A DNA stretch of 64,000 nucleotides, from NCBI GenBank assembly GCA_008508345.1, contig QNGE01001745.1, forward strand, positions 82,342 through 146,341. Reading direction: 5' to 3'. Position 1 is the first letter of the stretch. Every line of letters starts with the position of its first letter. Source of the DNA: Paragonimus westermani. Taxonomy: Eukaryota > Platyhelminthes > Trematoda > Plagiorchiida > Troglotrematidae. The notes under the pieces are model-generated. The model searched no databases, was not told the origin of the DNA, and was given only the letters and a program-made list of their open reading frames with translations. A program made the translations under genes and the position numbers. Below are positions 48,903 through 62,689 of the stretch, piece by piece.

Positions 48903-51900
48903 AAAGTAAAACCGTCAGGGGCTGTGTAACGTGACTGATTGACTAATTGATCGCGTATCCTTAGTGCGCGCCAGCGAACAGCGGTATTGTTTACACGATA
49001 AGTCCGGTTAATATGTACTAATTGGTAGAGAAAACGGTGTTGACATTTTACTCTGGAACAGGCGAGTTTTCCAATCATGGAGCAAAAAAGAAATTCATAA
49101 GCATCGGGTAACCATTTAACCAGGAAGAGTGGCTTCTAGATACCACAGATGACACTTTTGCAAAAACAACTGCTGACTTTGCTATAACTGCCGATACCTC
49201 AACAGTACTGGTACAGGCTGGCTTCATAGTGTTACTCAAGGACGTGGAAGTGCTCACAATTTCAAGCGGATTTTTGCAATGAACAGCGCAACAATTGGAC
49301 TGTATCAGTGGCAATGTCCTAGTTTTAAAGCAGAAACTTAAATTCCGATTGTGGGAAATTTACGCACCCTACAAATCCAAAAAAGAACGAAGGTCTAGTG
49401 TCTCTTTTACGAAGGAGATGGATGAAACTTTCACCCCAAAAAATGGATTTATTCAGTTTTTCAGCTGAATATAAAATAATAACTCAACATCCGGTATGTT
49501 TAAATAATTCACTCACTCCACTACCACCAGTCTTTCGTTTGAATTAGTTCACTTGTCTCAACCAGTTTTAGCAATGTTGTCCGAGAACATTTTTTTGATG
49601 TCTGACGTTTGAGTGTAGCATCTCCACTGTCTTCACGTAACAGCTGTTTGCGGTAAATGTCCCTCATACTTCACCAGTCTGGCTAATCGTTCAACTACTA
49701 GCATGTTTCCGGCTATTGAAAGCACATGTTCAGAAGAAACAAAAATGAAAGAAAGAAGTTCGTAAACTTCAATTACATCTAACAGATTCCTATCTCCAGG
49801 TAAATTGCGAAGAGTGTTCCCACGGGTATTCTTCCTCGCTTAACCGGATAAGGCATGAACAGTGTGTGTATTTTATGTGCGTGGAGTTTCTGGATAAATT
49901 TCACTGAGACATTCAAATTAGTTTGTATTCACATGATTGATTCTATGAGCACACGTGATTGCTTTTTCAAGCGGTCATGGTAGTTTCTTAGTCATTTGGA
50001 TAAAACAATCTCTTTTAAGATGGCTGATCAGAACAATCACTTTCTCATCTATTGCTCGCTCGTACAAAATGTTTGAAAGCAAATTTGAATTACAATGTGT
50101 TCAGTATAATATTGGAATCATTTGGTCTCGGATTCAAATACATTAATATTACAGACAGATATGTAAGGGATATTTTATTGTTCCCATTTGGAAGGGAATT
50201 GCCGAAAAGTCTACTCACCCACTGTGATTGGTATTCAACCAAAAATATACGTTCCGTGTGATTTGCAGAACTGACACTAACAAACGACGGCATACATTCC
50301 AATCTGGTTCTGTTTGACATGTCCTGCCATGTGGCACAGGGGTGAGAGTGCTCGACACTGATTTAGTGGTGCAGACAGGTGAGTTCGGCTGATCACAACG
50401 CACACTGGATTAGCCAGGTTACTAAAACTGGTAAAGGTGTGCAAAACATAGGCGCCATAACGACCACTCATCGCGAGGTTGCAAGCAAAACTGAAACTGT
50501 ACGCAGATTATTGAACGCATAAATAACTGTTGGTTATGATTGATGGTCATAATGTTCACTGACTCCCTGTGTCTGAGCCCTGTTAATCCGGCGGTTGTTA
50601 AAAACAGTGGGAGCAAATGGTTCCAATTAGTTATATCCAATTCTGTCGTCCACAGCGGTTTAAAATCGCGACTTAGACTAGACTGATCGAACCAAGTCGA
50701 ATTGAAAACCTGGTTGACATGTGGTCGGCTGTTCGTGTTTATCCTGTGGAGAAGGATCTGGTTTGCGAGGCGGTTTTTCGTATTGTTTTGCACCAAGGAT
50801 AAGACGCACATTGACCAATTGCTCAAAGGTAAGCAGTTTTCATCGGAAAGTGGAACACTTGCTCATTCACCTAATCACGCCCCACGATTCCTCGTCTACC
50901 ACCTCCTGTTTCTCATTGAGAGAGTGTCAAAAGAAAAGCGACTGTTTTGGAAACATCAACTTCGACATCTCCAAATTCCTAAAGTCCACCCAAACTAAGA
51001 TTTTAAATTTGGGATGTAGATTTATCACACAATGCTAACATCAAATTTAATGCTCTGATATCGATACCTGAGGTTCAGTGGTTGGGGATAATAAGTATCT
51101 CCGTTGGTGTAGGCTACACTCTCCAGAATAATAATGTCACAGCCAATTGCACCAGACGTCGAACGGGCATTTCAAAGGTGACTTCAGATGTCTAGGTTAA
51201 CGAAAATTCCCGCGGACGTTTTTTCTTTTTTTAAAGTCTGATTGGCAGTTGTGCTACGGTCCCCGTCACAGTCGTTTCTTTAGCACGTCAACCTATGCTT
51301 ATTGAGGTACGCGTGTTGTACAGTGAGTTCATCACTGAAAGTCACTTCTTTACAGATTCACTGACACACTTATTAAGTATTCAGAACCATATTGACAAGA
51401 GGCTGACAAATGTTGTGTGAACTATTCAACGGCCATACGATCAACGGTTGTGGTACCGATGAGCTCATCATTAACCACTTCACAGTGCTGTTTTGAACTG
51501 ATATTCCTATACCCAAGTTTTCCCAGCAATATGCTAAAGTGACCTACCAACTTCCGTTTTAGTGACTCACAGTAAACTTACATATACACTTACGATGATA
51601 GTAGAATCGTAATTTTCACTTCTCAGGAATTCCAGAATTTTGAGTACTATGACACCGATCATACTATGCACTACAATCTACATGAGTTAAACGTTCGGAA
51701 GTGTTTAACTTGGCTGAATCATGAATAAATAAGCAGTTTCTCTATTATCTACCTACTCAATGAGTGCCCTCGTGTTCAAAACCTAGCTCATATTGACTTA
51801 TGAGCCAAGGTTGTGTGAACACTGACCCTGATCGCATCATGCAGGTTTTGACAAAACCAAATGAAAGTTTAAAAAACAGAATATTCCATCAAGACTGCTA

Positions 51901-54900
51901 GCCCGTCGTTCGGTCCTCCTCGTGTCCCGAAAGTACCTGACCAGTAAAATCGTTTGCTGTGACCTAGGAATTATGTGAGTTGTTGATGTTTGGCCCCAGT
52001 CTACTCATTTGAAAGCTCCAGGATAGAGACGCTACAAACAGCGGGACAACACTAGTGACCACAAATAAGATGCGTCCATGTTCTTTCACACAGGTCGTGT
52101 ATTAACAGTGCATTTCAAGCGTACTTGTAGAGTGGCACATAGTGGGAAGAAAATAGTAACACATGAGCAAACATTTCTACCATGGTGTGATTAGCAAGGA
52201 CCAGAAGAACACGGTGCATGTATTTTTCCTTAAAAATGTACAAATTTTCAAGTGCACTAATCTACGCCGCTGTTATCCCTATCTATTATCTCATTTTTGG
52301 TCGTAATGAAACTATTGATTTAAATCACGTGACCAGTCGACATCCAACCTGCCCATGCATCATGTTGGGCCGTGCGAACAGGTAAATTTGGACGACAAAG
52401 TTGGTGCCAAAAGAACTTATCAACTGAGGAATTCCGCTGGAGTGTCGTGTGAAATCGGTGTATTCGTCCGGTCGTTTAATACCAGACATTTTGCTCATAA
52501 GAGAGATCACAACTAATCAGCGTGTACTGACATGGTCAGTTAATTTAACGCATAGATAAACAAGTTGTAATGTCATATTTGTAACACTCAACCATCTTGT
52601 CATCTCTCTAAGTATCTGGATTGTAATACTGTGCTTTTGGTCATTTGTCCTGAATGCAAATTTCTCGCTACATCCGTTAAAGAATGCCAGATGTGAGCTC
52701 ACTGCTGGTTAATTCAATGACACAACCAACTGCACACGGCAAACGCCCACCACTTTGTGGCGACGCATCTATCATTTACATCATCATACTCGTTTCGTTG
52801 GCGCTTTCTCGAATGTTTTCAAAACCCTGAAAGTATTTAGGCATACTTAACTTGGCTTGTCTATGAGCGCCACTAGTTGGGTGTGTACCCGTCCCGTGTT
52901 TCGTCCTTTGCTATCCTCGGTTGTTCCGTTGATCTCAGATTGAGATAGATCCACATATCTGCAAACTTGAACACTGCTTGTTCTCAATATGCGTACCTAG
53001 AGCACATTTCGTCTGCGCTTCTAGAACATTCTCCCATAAACAGTTTGTGCACCAGAGTCAAACGTGTCTCCACTGCCCACTGTACATGGTAAATGGATCT
53101 TTGGTGTCATATAGATTTTACTATGATTACTTACGTTTATGTCCAATCTAATACGTTTATATCGCAGAAGCAGTATGCTCATTCCTAGTCGACCTTAGAG
53201 GTGGACATAAGGAAGACTCCATCACTTAACACATATGCAGTTTACTGTTGTCAACGTTAACACATCAATTTCTCACCATAATACATATCAGTAAAACAAC
53301 CAGAAGAATGAAGAAGGTCATTTAAGCGTCTACAAGAAACACACGAAGCTACATACAAACAATATGATTGTTTTTAATTGCGTCAGTCTTATGACACCAG
53401 GGTTGAACACAGTAGCTAGCACTTCAACATCATATTCAGAATTAACCCCCCTGTTAGTGTCCATTCAGCTCTCTTCGGGGGTTCAGGGCTACGTGAATGT
53501 TAAAAGTTACGAATTGCTTATAGGGCACAATAACCTCTGTGCCCGAACAAAAATTTTCGTCTGCCAACAACAGAGTTACGAATGAAAGTAAGACGGTTCT
53601 GTCAATGTTGATTCAGTGCAGTTTTCCGTTCACTCATTGGCAATACTTAGCAGACAACTCAGTCAAAACGTAACAGTACTGACCTTACTGAATCCAGCTA
53701 ACCTTCAAAGCTCGTAGTACTTCAACCTGAGACCAAGTAAGGCAAAGGCTCATCTTTGCTAACCCACGGGTGACCGCTTGCACATTCTCAAGTTAATTCA
53801 CCTAGTTCGAGTCAGAGAACCGTAGGCTAAACAGAGATCGTATAGAGTCTGAAATGAGCGATTGTTTTACGTAATACATGGACCAACCGTGCAAATCTAC
53901 GCGTTTATGGTTTAACCTACTAACCTTGGACAATCCTCAGGTCATCCAATCACCTGGTTGTCTGTCACTTGTTGCAGTCAGATGCGACTGAACACTGATG
54001 ATTAGCGGCTTGACTCCGTCCAATGTTCCAAACTTTCAAAGTTTCAGGACCACAAACCAATCGCTCTGACTGGTTCAGGGTAAATGGGGAAGTCGATTTT
54101 AAGTCATGTATATTTCTGGTGTAGACATGAGCGAAACTTCTGAACAAGGAGTGATATGATTTCCGTTTTCTGTCCTGCGCAACTGCAACCGCAACTCAAC
54201 CACATAAATACATCAGGGCCGTTTAGGTATTTCGTGTGTTAGACTGATTTTACGACCACAGTTTAAAAGTAACACCTCACATTCCAAAAGTACAAGAGGC
54301 ATCCCGACAAACTGGTAAAAAAACAAGACATATTATCCGACAAAATGTGCATTTTACACTTGACTTCACCAATAAGTTTTGAACCGTTTGTAAGACAACG
54401 AATGAACTTAATATCAAGTGAATTTGAATCTGAGTGACAGTGTGCCCCTAGAAAGAAGACTTTCTGCTGTCTGTTGGAGTCTGTTCCCGAACTGCTCTGA
54501 GTCGACAGAGTATAACGGAAGCACAAACTCTCGTTCGGACGTGCAACAAACCGAATAATCGGCAAAAGGATACAGGAACATACACTGAATTGTACAAACT
54601 AATCAGAATGGATGAATCTTAGTGTGTACAGAGGATACCACCTACACAGTCACGATTACACATGTAACTGTACCATTACTGCTACCTCATTCCGTGTTTA
54701 ACAACTTCGTTTGTTAACGACAGGTGTTAACTTAACCAAACCACACGTCCCGTTTCCATGGCATATCCGTGGACACCATCCGAACAAATAAGTCATAGGA
54801 TTGCTGGAGCCGATACATTTGTAATTGTTCCGCATACAGATGAGATAAGTTGGCTGCTCAACCCAACTGGATCTCTTCAGTAAATTACAAAGAAAGAGAG

Positions 54901-56640
54901 GTGTGCCAGAAATATACCAACGGTCGTATTCCAGCCATTGGTGAAGGGAGTACCTACCGTCTGTTAACGTCGCGGTGTACGCACAGAGACATGTCACCAA
55001 AGTCTGCTTCTCATGGCCATCCTTTGTGAGAACGGATAAACATAGGTTGAAAACTCCTGGTGAAAACTATTCATCGGCACATAAGGCTACACTGTTCACT
55101 TCCAATTTTGCTTCACCTGTGATCGAGTGATTCAAAAACAGTTGTTTATGTAGAACCAACTAAATACTGCATACCACGCAAACGGCTAAACTGTCTTGCT
55201 CTCACCTTGGCAACACAGCCCTAGGCGGTAACAAACGAATCTGTGTAAGCTTGCCTTTTTCGAAGCGGAAGCCACAAAAGATAGGAGTTTTAGGTAATTT
55301 TTAAAAGAACCAGTGTTGTCAGCTAAACAGCAGGTAGCGCAAAGTTTATTCATTCAGAAAACGGACCCATGGGTAGATGCCATAAATTCATCTAGAACAC
55401 AGACAAACTCACGCGTGACAATAATTCCGAGATGAAACGTTTGCCACTAATATGTTCATGTATGGCAAACAGTTTCTTGCGGTGGTCCAGTCTAAACCTC
55501 TTTCTTGTATTTGCCACCAATACTTTCAATATTCAAGTACGCGCCTACGCCTCTTTACGCAGGAGCAGTATAGTTGCCATTCACTTTCACTGTAGCGCTT
55601 GTCAAGACAAAAATGATTCATAACATTCGTACGTATTCCCGGACATTGACATTTTATTCGTAGGTTTTCGTGGTTAGAAAAGTATGTCTGAGAGGTGGAT
55701 CGAGAAGTTCAGCTATCCACAGGTCGATTCATTGCACCATTTTTACCGATCGGCAAACTTGTTGTTCCGCTAAGGTTTAAGGATGCACTTAAACGCATCA
55801 AACAACGATGAAGATTTTAATGCCGTCTATCTACCTTGGTAAGATAATCTTGTCCACTTGATTCAAAAGTTTACTTCTCTGTAAACCATTAGCTGGTGGA
55901 TATTTTAAGGGACTTTAATTAATGAGGCTTGATAACGTGAAAGGCATTGTATTGTTAAAGTGTGATCAGATCGATAGTATGAACAGGCCAAATTACAGAG
56001 CCGCAATAAATTTGGAACGATAGTGTACCTTGAGTAAATTGCAGTATCGATTGAATGATTAATATCTTTAGAAGTTAGCATATTACATTAAATCATCGGC
56101 CACCACCAATAAATGGAGAAGGTTGTTCCATTTTAGTGTATACTATCCAAAATACGTGATGGAACAACGAATATCACTCAGTAAAGTCCCGGTAGAATTC
56201 AAGAGACGAACACCATCGAGTGTTTGCGTAGGCTCCTATGAACTCAACATACTTGTTAAAGGATTTCAGTCAAGTGAATTCTCATATGCTTGGGAAAATT
56301 TGGGCAGAAATTAACCAATTGAAGTCAAATGAATCTCATAATCTGGTGCACACGGTTTGGCCCATTACATGGAATTCGGTGAATTAATGAGTTATAAGTA
56401 AGTATAGTGGTCTGTAGGACCTATCCATTGGTGTAATGCAGGCGTTAGCTCTCCAGAAAATTAGCAACAAAAAGCATAGTGTTTTGACACTCTTCATGGA
56501 CGCAGCATCAATGTAAATACACCATGGAATGAGTAATTGAAGTACGGTGATGACGTGCACCCCCAGCTACGAAAAAAGAAGACATACAGGCTGTTGATTT
56601 TGACTTACTATCCTAGCCAGTGTGCTGATGGACACGCTCG
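48903..56640. other. No recognised gene
   Basis: No homology seen. One open segment with an acceptor-like end at 53400 and a phase 1 start runs to TGA 53583-53585 (ELTPLLVSIQLSSGVQGYV and more), but it lacks a usable donor before its stop. Opposed frames at 50422-50826 (minus) and 50702-51038 (plus) overlap and are unassigned. Confidence 0.35.
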
Positions 56641-56730
56641 GAAGAGGCTGGCTAAAAAGTCTATCTGAATGCGAACGCTGCGATCAAATGTGAGTGATGG
56701 TCAACTTGAAAAAATAAGTTAATTTAGTTT
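56641..56730 (+). repeat. Dispersed repeat, third copy of the 14.4 kb arm
   Basis: Contains AGAGGCTGGCT, AGTCTATCTGAATGCGAACG and CTGCGATCAAATGTGAGTGA, matching the reverse complement of 14374-14480 very closely and 14587-14685 less so. Confidence 0.8.
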
Positions 56731-57515
56731 ACTTTTAGCCAGCATGTATTTTAGGAATAAGATCAATTGAAGATGTGGTTCTCAAGAAAACGTGTTGGTC
56801 AACTCGTTTTCAACTTGAATAGATTGGGGTTGTAGACAAGAAATGAATGTAGTTTCGGATGACAGTCACAGGTTACCAACAAGACAGGTGCTGCATTTGT
56901 GGATGGTTCGGAAACATTCGATCAACAGAAGGCTACAATTGCGAACAGCTAATCAAATGATTTATTGTTGCTGCCACTATTTACACGGTTCCAAACAGTA
57001 TGATCGGAGGCAAAAGTGCTTTCCAATGTAGGGACATTCCTGAATATGACGCATTACAAGGTTAAATTTGAAATCGCGCGATTTTTGTTGAGCGGACGAC
57101 AGGAAGGTGTAAGCGATCTAGACCAAGTTGCAGTTTTGTACAGTTGAACCAAGCGTCCTTTGAAGGCAATCGCTTGATTTTTGGTTATAAACGATCACTC
57201 GACTGCACACAGTGTAGATTTGTTAACACACCAGGTATCTCATCATCACTCGTTTGTTCATAAGCTCGACTTTTATGCGAAAGACGTTAGCCATACGTTG
57301 CCAAATTCAATTATATCTTGTTCAGTGGGATGAACTGTAGCAGTTCATGCATTCTATTGAGTTCACCCTTTGTTCGACATCCATGCCTAGGGACCTGTTC
57401 ACGCCGAGAATGTCGTACTTGAAATAGTTGATGTACTCATGTGTTCTTGTTTCTGTAGGACACTACTTCTGTCTGATCATGACCGTGTGTTTCTAATTGT
57501 CTATGTGTTCGATGG

Positions 57516-58638
57516 ACAGGGCTGTGTCCTAGCCGTAATCTTATTCAGTTTATATTTTACTTGCATGCTGACCGTTTCTCCCCAGGACTCGGCGGATGAC
57601 GGTGCAGAGGTTGTGTACTGAGTGCACGGTCGACTACTGAATATTCCATGATTTGGCCCCACAATACGGTTAAGTACCTCACCCATGCACGTGCTCCCGC
57701 TGGCAGATGAGCGCTCGCAGTTTGCACAAAGCGGGGACGAACTACAGGGATTGGCTACAGCTTTTGCAACAGCGGCATGCAAGTTTGGAATAGATACTAG
57801 CACAAGCGAGATATTTCCCTTCTTCCACCTTTCTTCAGGAGAAGGTACTGTTCTTGCACATGTACAAGAAATCTGCATCAATGAGGATAATATTGACAGC
57901 TGCGCAGATTTCTGCTAATTGGGTAGCAATCTGTCGACGGACCTTGAGTTACGAGCTCGTGAGGCAAAGGTTAGTATAGCTTTCGGACTTCTTGAAACAC
58001 GCGTCCGGAAGAACCATAACCCGAAGATGTTTACTAAGCTCCGTGTCTACCGCTCAATGGTGTAGTCTGTAATGCTGTACAGCAGTGAAAATTGCTCACT
58101 GTATCAACGGAAAGTGCGTTATCTGAGTCGTTTCCATTTGGAATATCTGAGACACATTTTTAGTATTCGGTGACCGGACATGCCGCCGAACACTGAGGTA
58201 CGGCGGCAAGCGGACATGGACGGAACGGGAATCACGCTGAGGCTTAGCTGGCTTCCTTGCCTAAGACACGTTCGTCGGATGGACACCGACCGTATTCCAA
58301 AACTGCTGTATGGCCAACAGAAATCCGGTAGACGATGTCCTGATGGTCAAAATTTCAGATACCGGAGCCTTATCCACCCAGACCTTTTGCTTGGTAACAC
58401 TGGTTTCAGAAGCTAGGCAGACTTGGGGTTGGACAGGACAGTCTGGAGAAATATGATCCGGAAGGACGCCCGCAGGTTCAGTGAGCAGCAGTTCCGCGGC
58501 CATGAATAGAACTGAGCAGTGTGCAAGGGAACCATTGGTGCCATACGTTGTGGTTACGTGACTATATGATACTGCGATGCGTGTGGCAGCGAATGCATTG
58601 GCCACATCGAATTAGTATATTACCAACATACCCACAGT
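57516..58638 (+). pseudogene. Non-LTR retrotransposon RT C-terminal half, decayed
   Basis: One reading frame carries LINE protein landmarks for over 1.1 kb: GCVLAVILFSLYFTCML and QDSADDG (RT palm), a degraded YADD region, QSGDELQGLATAF, then LGSNLS, REAKVSIAF, TKLRVYRSMV, LSRFHLEYLRHIFSIR, LRHVRRMDTDRIPKLLYG, and at the end a Cys-X2-Cys...His-X-His knuckle (CDACGSECIGHIEL, HTH). Interrupting stops include TGA at 57619-57621, another TGA shortly after in VHGRLLNIP, TAA 57916-57918, TAG at about 58063, TGA 58171-58173 and several beyond 58413. No frameshift was needed up to the knuckle. Several stops fit CGA-to-TGA or TGG-to-TGA decay. The family differs from the relic at 2.0 kb. The 5' half, including any endonuclease, is absent. 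Confidence 0.88.
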
Positions 58639-59812
58639 ACACATGTGGCCAAGAAACAACAGGTACGATTAGATCAAGTAGGTTGTATCAGTTAAATCCA
58701 TATTTCTCTTGTTCACATCAACTAACAACTACCGTCGTCTGGAACTCACCCGCTCCGCTTCTCAGAAACTGGGGGTATCTCTGGCCTTCTATCTTTTCTT
58801 TTGTTCAGCTTCGCTGGTGCACTGTATCGTGAACGTTTTGTCTATCTTTTCCGGTGCGTTCTTGCATTCTGCTTTTCTTCCATAACCTGTCTAGAGTGCA
58901 CTGGTAGGTACTCCTTTACTGAAATGCATCTTGCGTTATATTTTGAAAATTTCTCTTCCCAGGCTAGATCTTACCATTGCACTTTCTCTATTTATTTCTC
59001 GAACGATAGGTATTTCAGTTGTGAATTAGGCTCACAATGGGCTAGTCTGTATTGACTGACTATACATATCCATTTCACTTAAGTTGACTGTTATTTATTG
59101 AACATTGTTCAAACTCACCGCACTGATGTGGAGCGCCCGTATAAAATCGGCATCACTAATTCCAGATCTGCACTGTATTTCTGTGTACAAATTTGCTGAA
59201 AAGACAACTCGGCATTTCAAAATCTTGTTAACCGTTGTTCACATAAGAAAATCCGGTTCGATCTGGATAAAGTAAATCTAACGGGCTCCATTCTGAAACT
59301 CATAGATGTAACCGGTTTTATTAGTCCAGCTCTTTCAAAATGCAATCTGTATGTTCGGCATAAAGGTTACGATTTTTTGTAATCAATTTCACAACGAACA
59401 GATGGGAGAGCTGATAGAACGTTTTCCTCAAGCAAATCAATAATTCCCCAAAGTATACATGTTCAATATATGGCACCACAGTAGTTTGGATAATGTATTT
59501 GTTAGGTTTGGGTGTTTCAGTGTTGATTCAGACAAGGTTGGATGGTGAGAGTTGACCGAGGTTAAGCAGCGTTGCTCAGCCGACGCGCACGATATATGTG
59601 ATGTACATGGTTTCGGTTGCAAAGTTGTTCGATTTTCACGTAGGCTGTCTGAGTCCACCTCTTCCATTTGAGGAAAATGTGGTCTGCTAACTGCGGGTTT
59701 CTTCATAGGCAGCTGGTTAGATGATCACGCAAGTTGATTCAGTGATGAGACAAAAGTTCCCAAAAAGAAGGTGCTGGTGGGTTGCTTCCGGCTGAATGTG
59801 TTATATCATCAG
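58639..59812. other. No recognised gene
   Basis: Possible 3' untranslated tail of the LINE relic at the beginning, then unassigned sequence. Confidence 0.35.
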
Positions 59813-59899
59813 CCGACACTGATCAAGCTGAAAATATTTTACTGGAGGAGCACTTATGTGAAGTAGTGCTCAGTCAAGTTGACCGGATTCACCCAGCTG
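59813..59899 (+). CDS. Candidate internal exon, unknown protein
   Basis: The 87 nt are bounded by acceptor ATATCATCAG (ending 59812) and donor CAGCTG then GTAATG at 59900, phase 1 at both ends. The peptide DTDQAENILLEEHLCEVVLS and QVDRIHPA is acidic and helix-like. Joined after the 48570 exon the junction codon is GCC and the frame stays open. Family unknown. Confidence 0.3.
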
Positions 59900-60358
59900 G
59901 TAATGCCCTTATCGTTCGAAGTAAACTTGAATGGACACCCACGTTATCTCGCTGTTTATTAAGTACTTCGTGGTCTATCGACCTTACTTACATGAGATAA
60001 CCTGAGATTCACGTAAACCGAGTGGATTTGAAAATCGAAAAGTTGCTTACACTATGTTTCACGGTTCAATCTAGGACGTTTGATTGAGTAAAGCCATACA
60101 TTTGCAGGAAAATGACTGATAATTATCTCTTGTCGGATACCTCATTACATTCTCAGAGCACTGAAGTGGTGACTTATGTAGTCTAGTATAAATCAAACAA
60201 CTGAGACCAACTCACCGAACACTGCTTTCGGAGTAAATATTTTTTTGATGTCGAAACGATTCAAATACTAATCAGAGGTTCATGGAGGGTAACATTCATT
60301 CAGACACTTCAAATCGACCCTGATGTCTAGTTATAACAGCAGTAGTGTTGGTGAATTC

Positions 60359-60600
60359 CAGCGTGAACCGTTTGAGAAATCCTGCCGGGTCAGTCGATCT
60401 CCTGAATCATTCGATGGATTCCATATGAGACAGTGAAACGTGTGGGTAACAGAGTCCAAATGTTGAAATTTCCGAGCTCCTCGTGTGGCTTCGCAGCTCA
60501 GCTGGTAGGACGCTTACCGCGTTGAGGCGTGTTGTGTATGTAGCTGGTTCGAATCCAACCAAAGCCCTGGCTTTTCACAGTTGGATCTTATCTAAAGTCA
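60359..60600 (+). repeat. tRNA-derived SINE-like repeat, copy 2
   Basis: Body as in copy 1, followed by a complete tRNA-like segment (60487-60566). It has acceptor GGCTTCG against CAAAGCC (one mismatch from a perfect stem), an A-box-like CAGCTCAGCTGG, and a B box GGTTCGAATCC at 60546-60556. A tail CTGGCTTTTCACAGTTGGATC follows. The D-arm reads GCTC and GGAC rather than GCTC and GAGC, and the anticodon arm is irregular, so it is a SINE-type relic rather than a working tRNA. Confidence 0.85.
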
Positions 60601-62402
60601 TAAATCTGCCACACTACTTACTAGTAATATAACAGATAAGTTGATTCTGCACGATCCTTGCGTCTTTGGTACTATCGAAAGTGTATTCGTGTAGGGTACG
60701 ACGCTGGGTCATTTACGAATTCACAGTAGCTCAGTCTTATTCCTCATAAAACAGCTCATGCTCCCAGGTTTTTATTTCTTCAACCTTCACTTACATTTTG
60801 CTTCTATCTAAACACATTTTGGCCACAGCTGTAAGAGACTGACAAATTGATCAAGAACAAACAAATAAGGGGTAGGCCAGCAGCGCAAAACGATAGGTGA
60901 ACACAGCTGCACATTTTACCTCGTGCAGTGAGAATGTTGTTCGTCTTATGGTGGAATATATATCAAAGTTGACCGAATATAAACATACATGGACAGGACA
61001 ATCTCCATAGAGAAGGAGCATGCACATGTTTTCCAACTTTTGCTTCTGAAGTAATTACTGTGTAGGATACAACGAAACGTGTACGGACTAAGATGGCGCA
61101 GTACACCTTTATATTTCAAGTTCATAGACATATACTGTGGCCGTGGCGTATCATTGCAACCTAGCAGTAGTGATTGATCGAACGATCCCAAGTACGAAGA
61201 TTACCCGTCCAGCTTTTTCATTCGAAAATCTGCCTTAGTGGAAAGCAGCATCTCAAATGATATTAGACTTACAGGCTCGCACTGATCAAAATACTGATAT
61301 CCATCATAGACGTGGCAATACACATGATTAGCTTGTAATGTCAAGCCCAGTGAGGTCCGATTATGTCGTACATTATATACTGACTTCAATTGTGACTGTC
61401 TTTGAATAGTGGGGTATGCAGACCGGTACACGCTTGCAGCTAAGTTCTGAATCCTGGTGATGATAAGCACTCGGATCATTTCTTATGTGAGCTGTTGATG
61501 TACTCAAGTCTCACAATGACACAGATCTAATTGCTGATATGTCACAGTCGCTCTTTGTGTCAAAGAAGACCAAAGGGAAGTGATTTCGCACATCGCTGTC
61601 ACTTAATTCAGTGCTATCCAGTTTAGCCTTCTTAGAATTAAACACCCTTGCTTCCATTCTTAGGAGGATTCCTTTGAGTCATGTGATATTTTGGAGAGTA
61701 TTTTAGTGAGTTCCACAAAAAATGGATTCGAGTGACATTGACTCATTATTCACAATCGTTCCACTGTGGGAATGATTTCATTATTTGTGGAAATTTACTT
61801 CCAATTCCTAATTTTTATTTATCCGTTTCTGTCGATTACCTTACTTGTGTACGGAAAAATTCAGTTTGCGTTCGATGGATGTGCTTATAAGCAAGCAGAT
61901 GATAAAACAACGGGCAGCTCGTTTGGCTCAACGTAGTCTGATATCTTCTTTTGAGTGGTCGAATATGGACTACCAGATTGCATTAACCATCCTTCGGCGT
62001 AATTTGATTTAATGAATTCGCCATATTTGGCTTCATTCTCATGTTCATTGATTTTGATTAGTTCATAACTCGTTTACTTCAACTTCATTCCACTCGTCGA
62101 AACATCCATGTCACCCATGAACAAGAGTTAGATAACCCACTACCATTCTCAAACTTCCTTATTTCTGGGCGCACAGACATTACACTTAGCCGATCCGTTT
62201 ATCCGAAAGCCACACTGAGTGGAAAGTACCTAAAATGCTCTTCAGATGCGGCCCTGGATTGAAATGAACTCCATGGCGAACGCTTTCCCATCGAGCAAAT
62301 AAACAGAGCTCACCCTATAATCCACAGTTTGAAAAAAAGCTCTTCAACAGCGTCCCGTTTGCGAACGAACATCTGGCCAAATCTATTTAAATTCATTGCA
62401 AG
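60601..62402. other. No recognised gene
   Basis: Short open frames only, on both strands. Confidence 0.4.
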
Positions 62403-62608
62403 GAACGAGTGCCCTCCCCCAAACAACAATCAGTGCCAAAGAAGCAGGTTTTACTAACCGTCATTACACAGGAGGTCGCAATGTTACTGATGTAAGCCGG
62501 AAGTTGGAATGCCTCACTGATCGCTCGTATACCGCAGCGGAATTGCACTTGTTGTTTTCCAATGCCCCGATCGTTCATTCTAGCAAAACTCCGACTTTCA
62601 CCTCACTG
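62403..62608 (+). CDS. Candidate exon, unknown protein
   Basis: Follows an acceptor-like TTCATTGCAAG and begins with two carry-over bases (phase 1), matching the exon at 59813. It is open through TSALPQTTISAKEAGFTNRH and KLECLTDRSYTAAELHLLFS. Two donors are possible: GTAAGC at 62492 (the stronger) or GTAGCT at 62609, both phase 0. The frame otherwise ends at TAA 62687-62689. Unrecognised. Confidence 0.25.
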
Positions 62609-62689
62609 GTAGCTGCAATGATACATACATTAGCAGAACGGACCGGAACTTACGACAGAGGAGAACGGAGCGCATCTCCAAGTGGCTAA

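Noticed and set aside
57501..57881. 126-codon minus-strand frame
   Set aside because: Antisense of the same LINE reverse transcriptase relic.
58261..58605. 114-codon minus-strand frame
   Set aside because: Antisense of the LINE relic, which has recognisable motifs on the plus strand.
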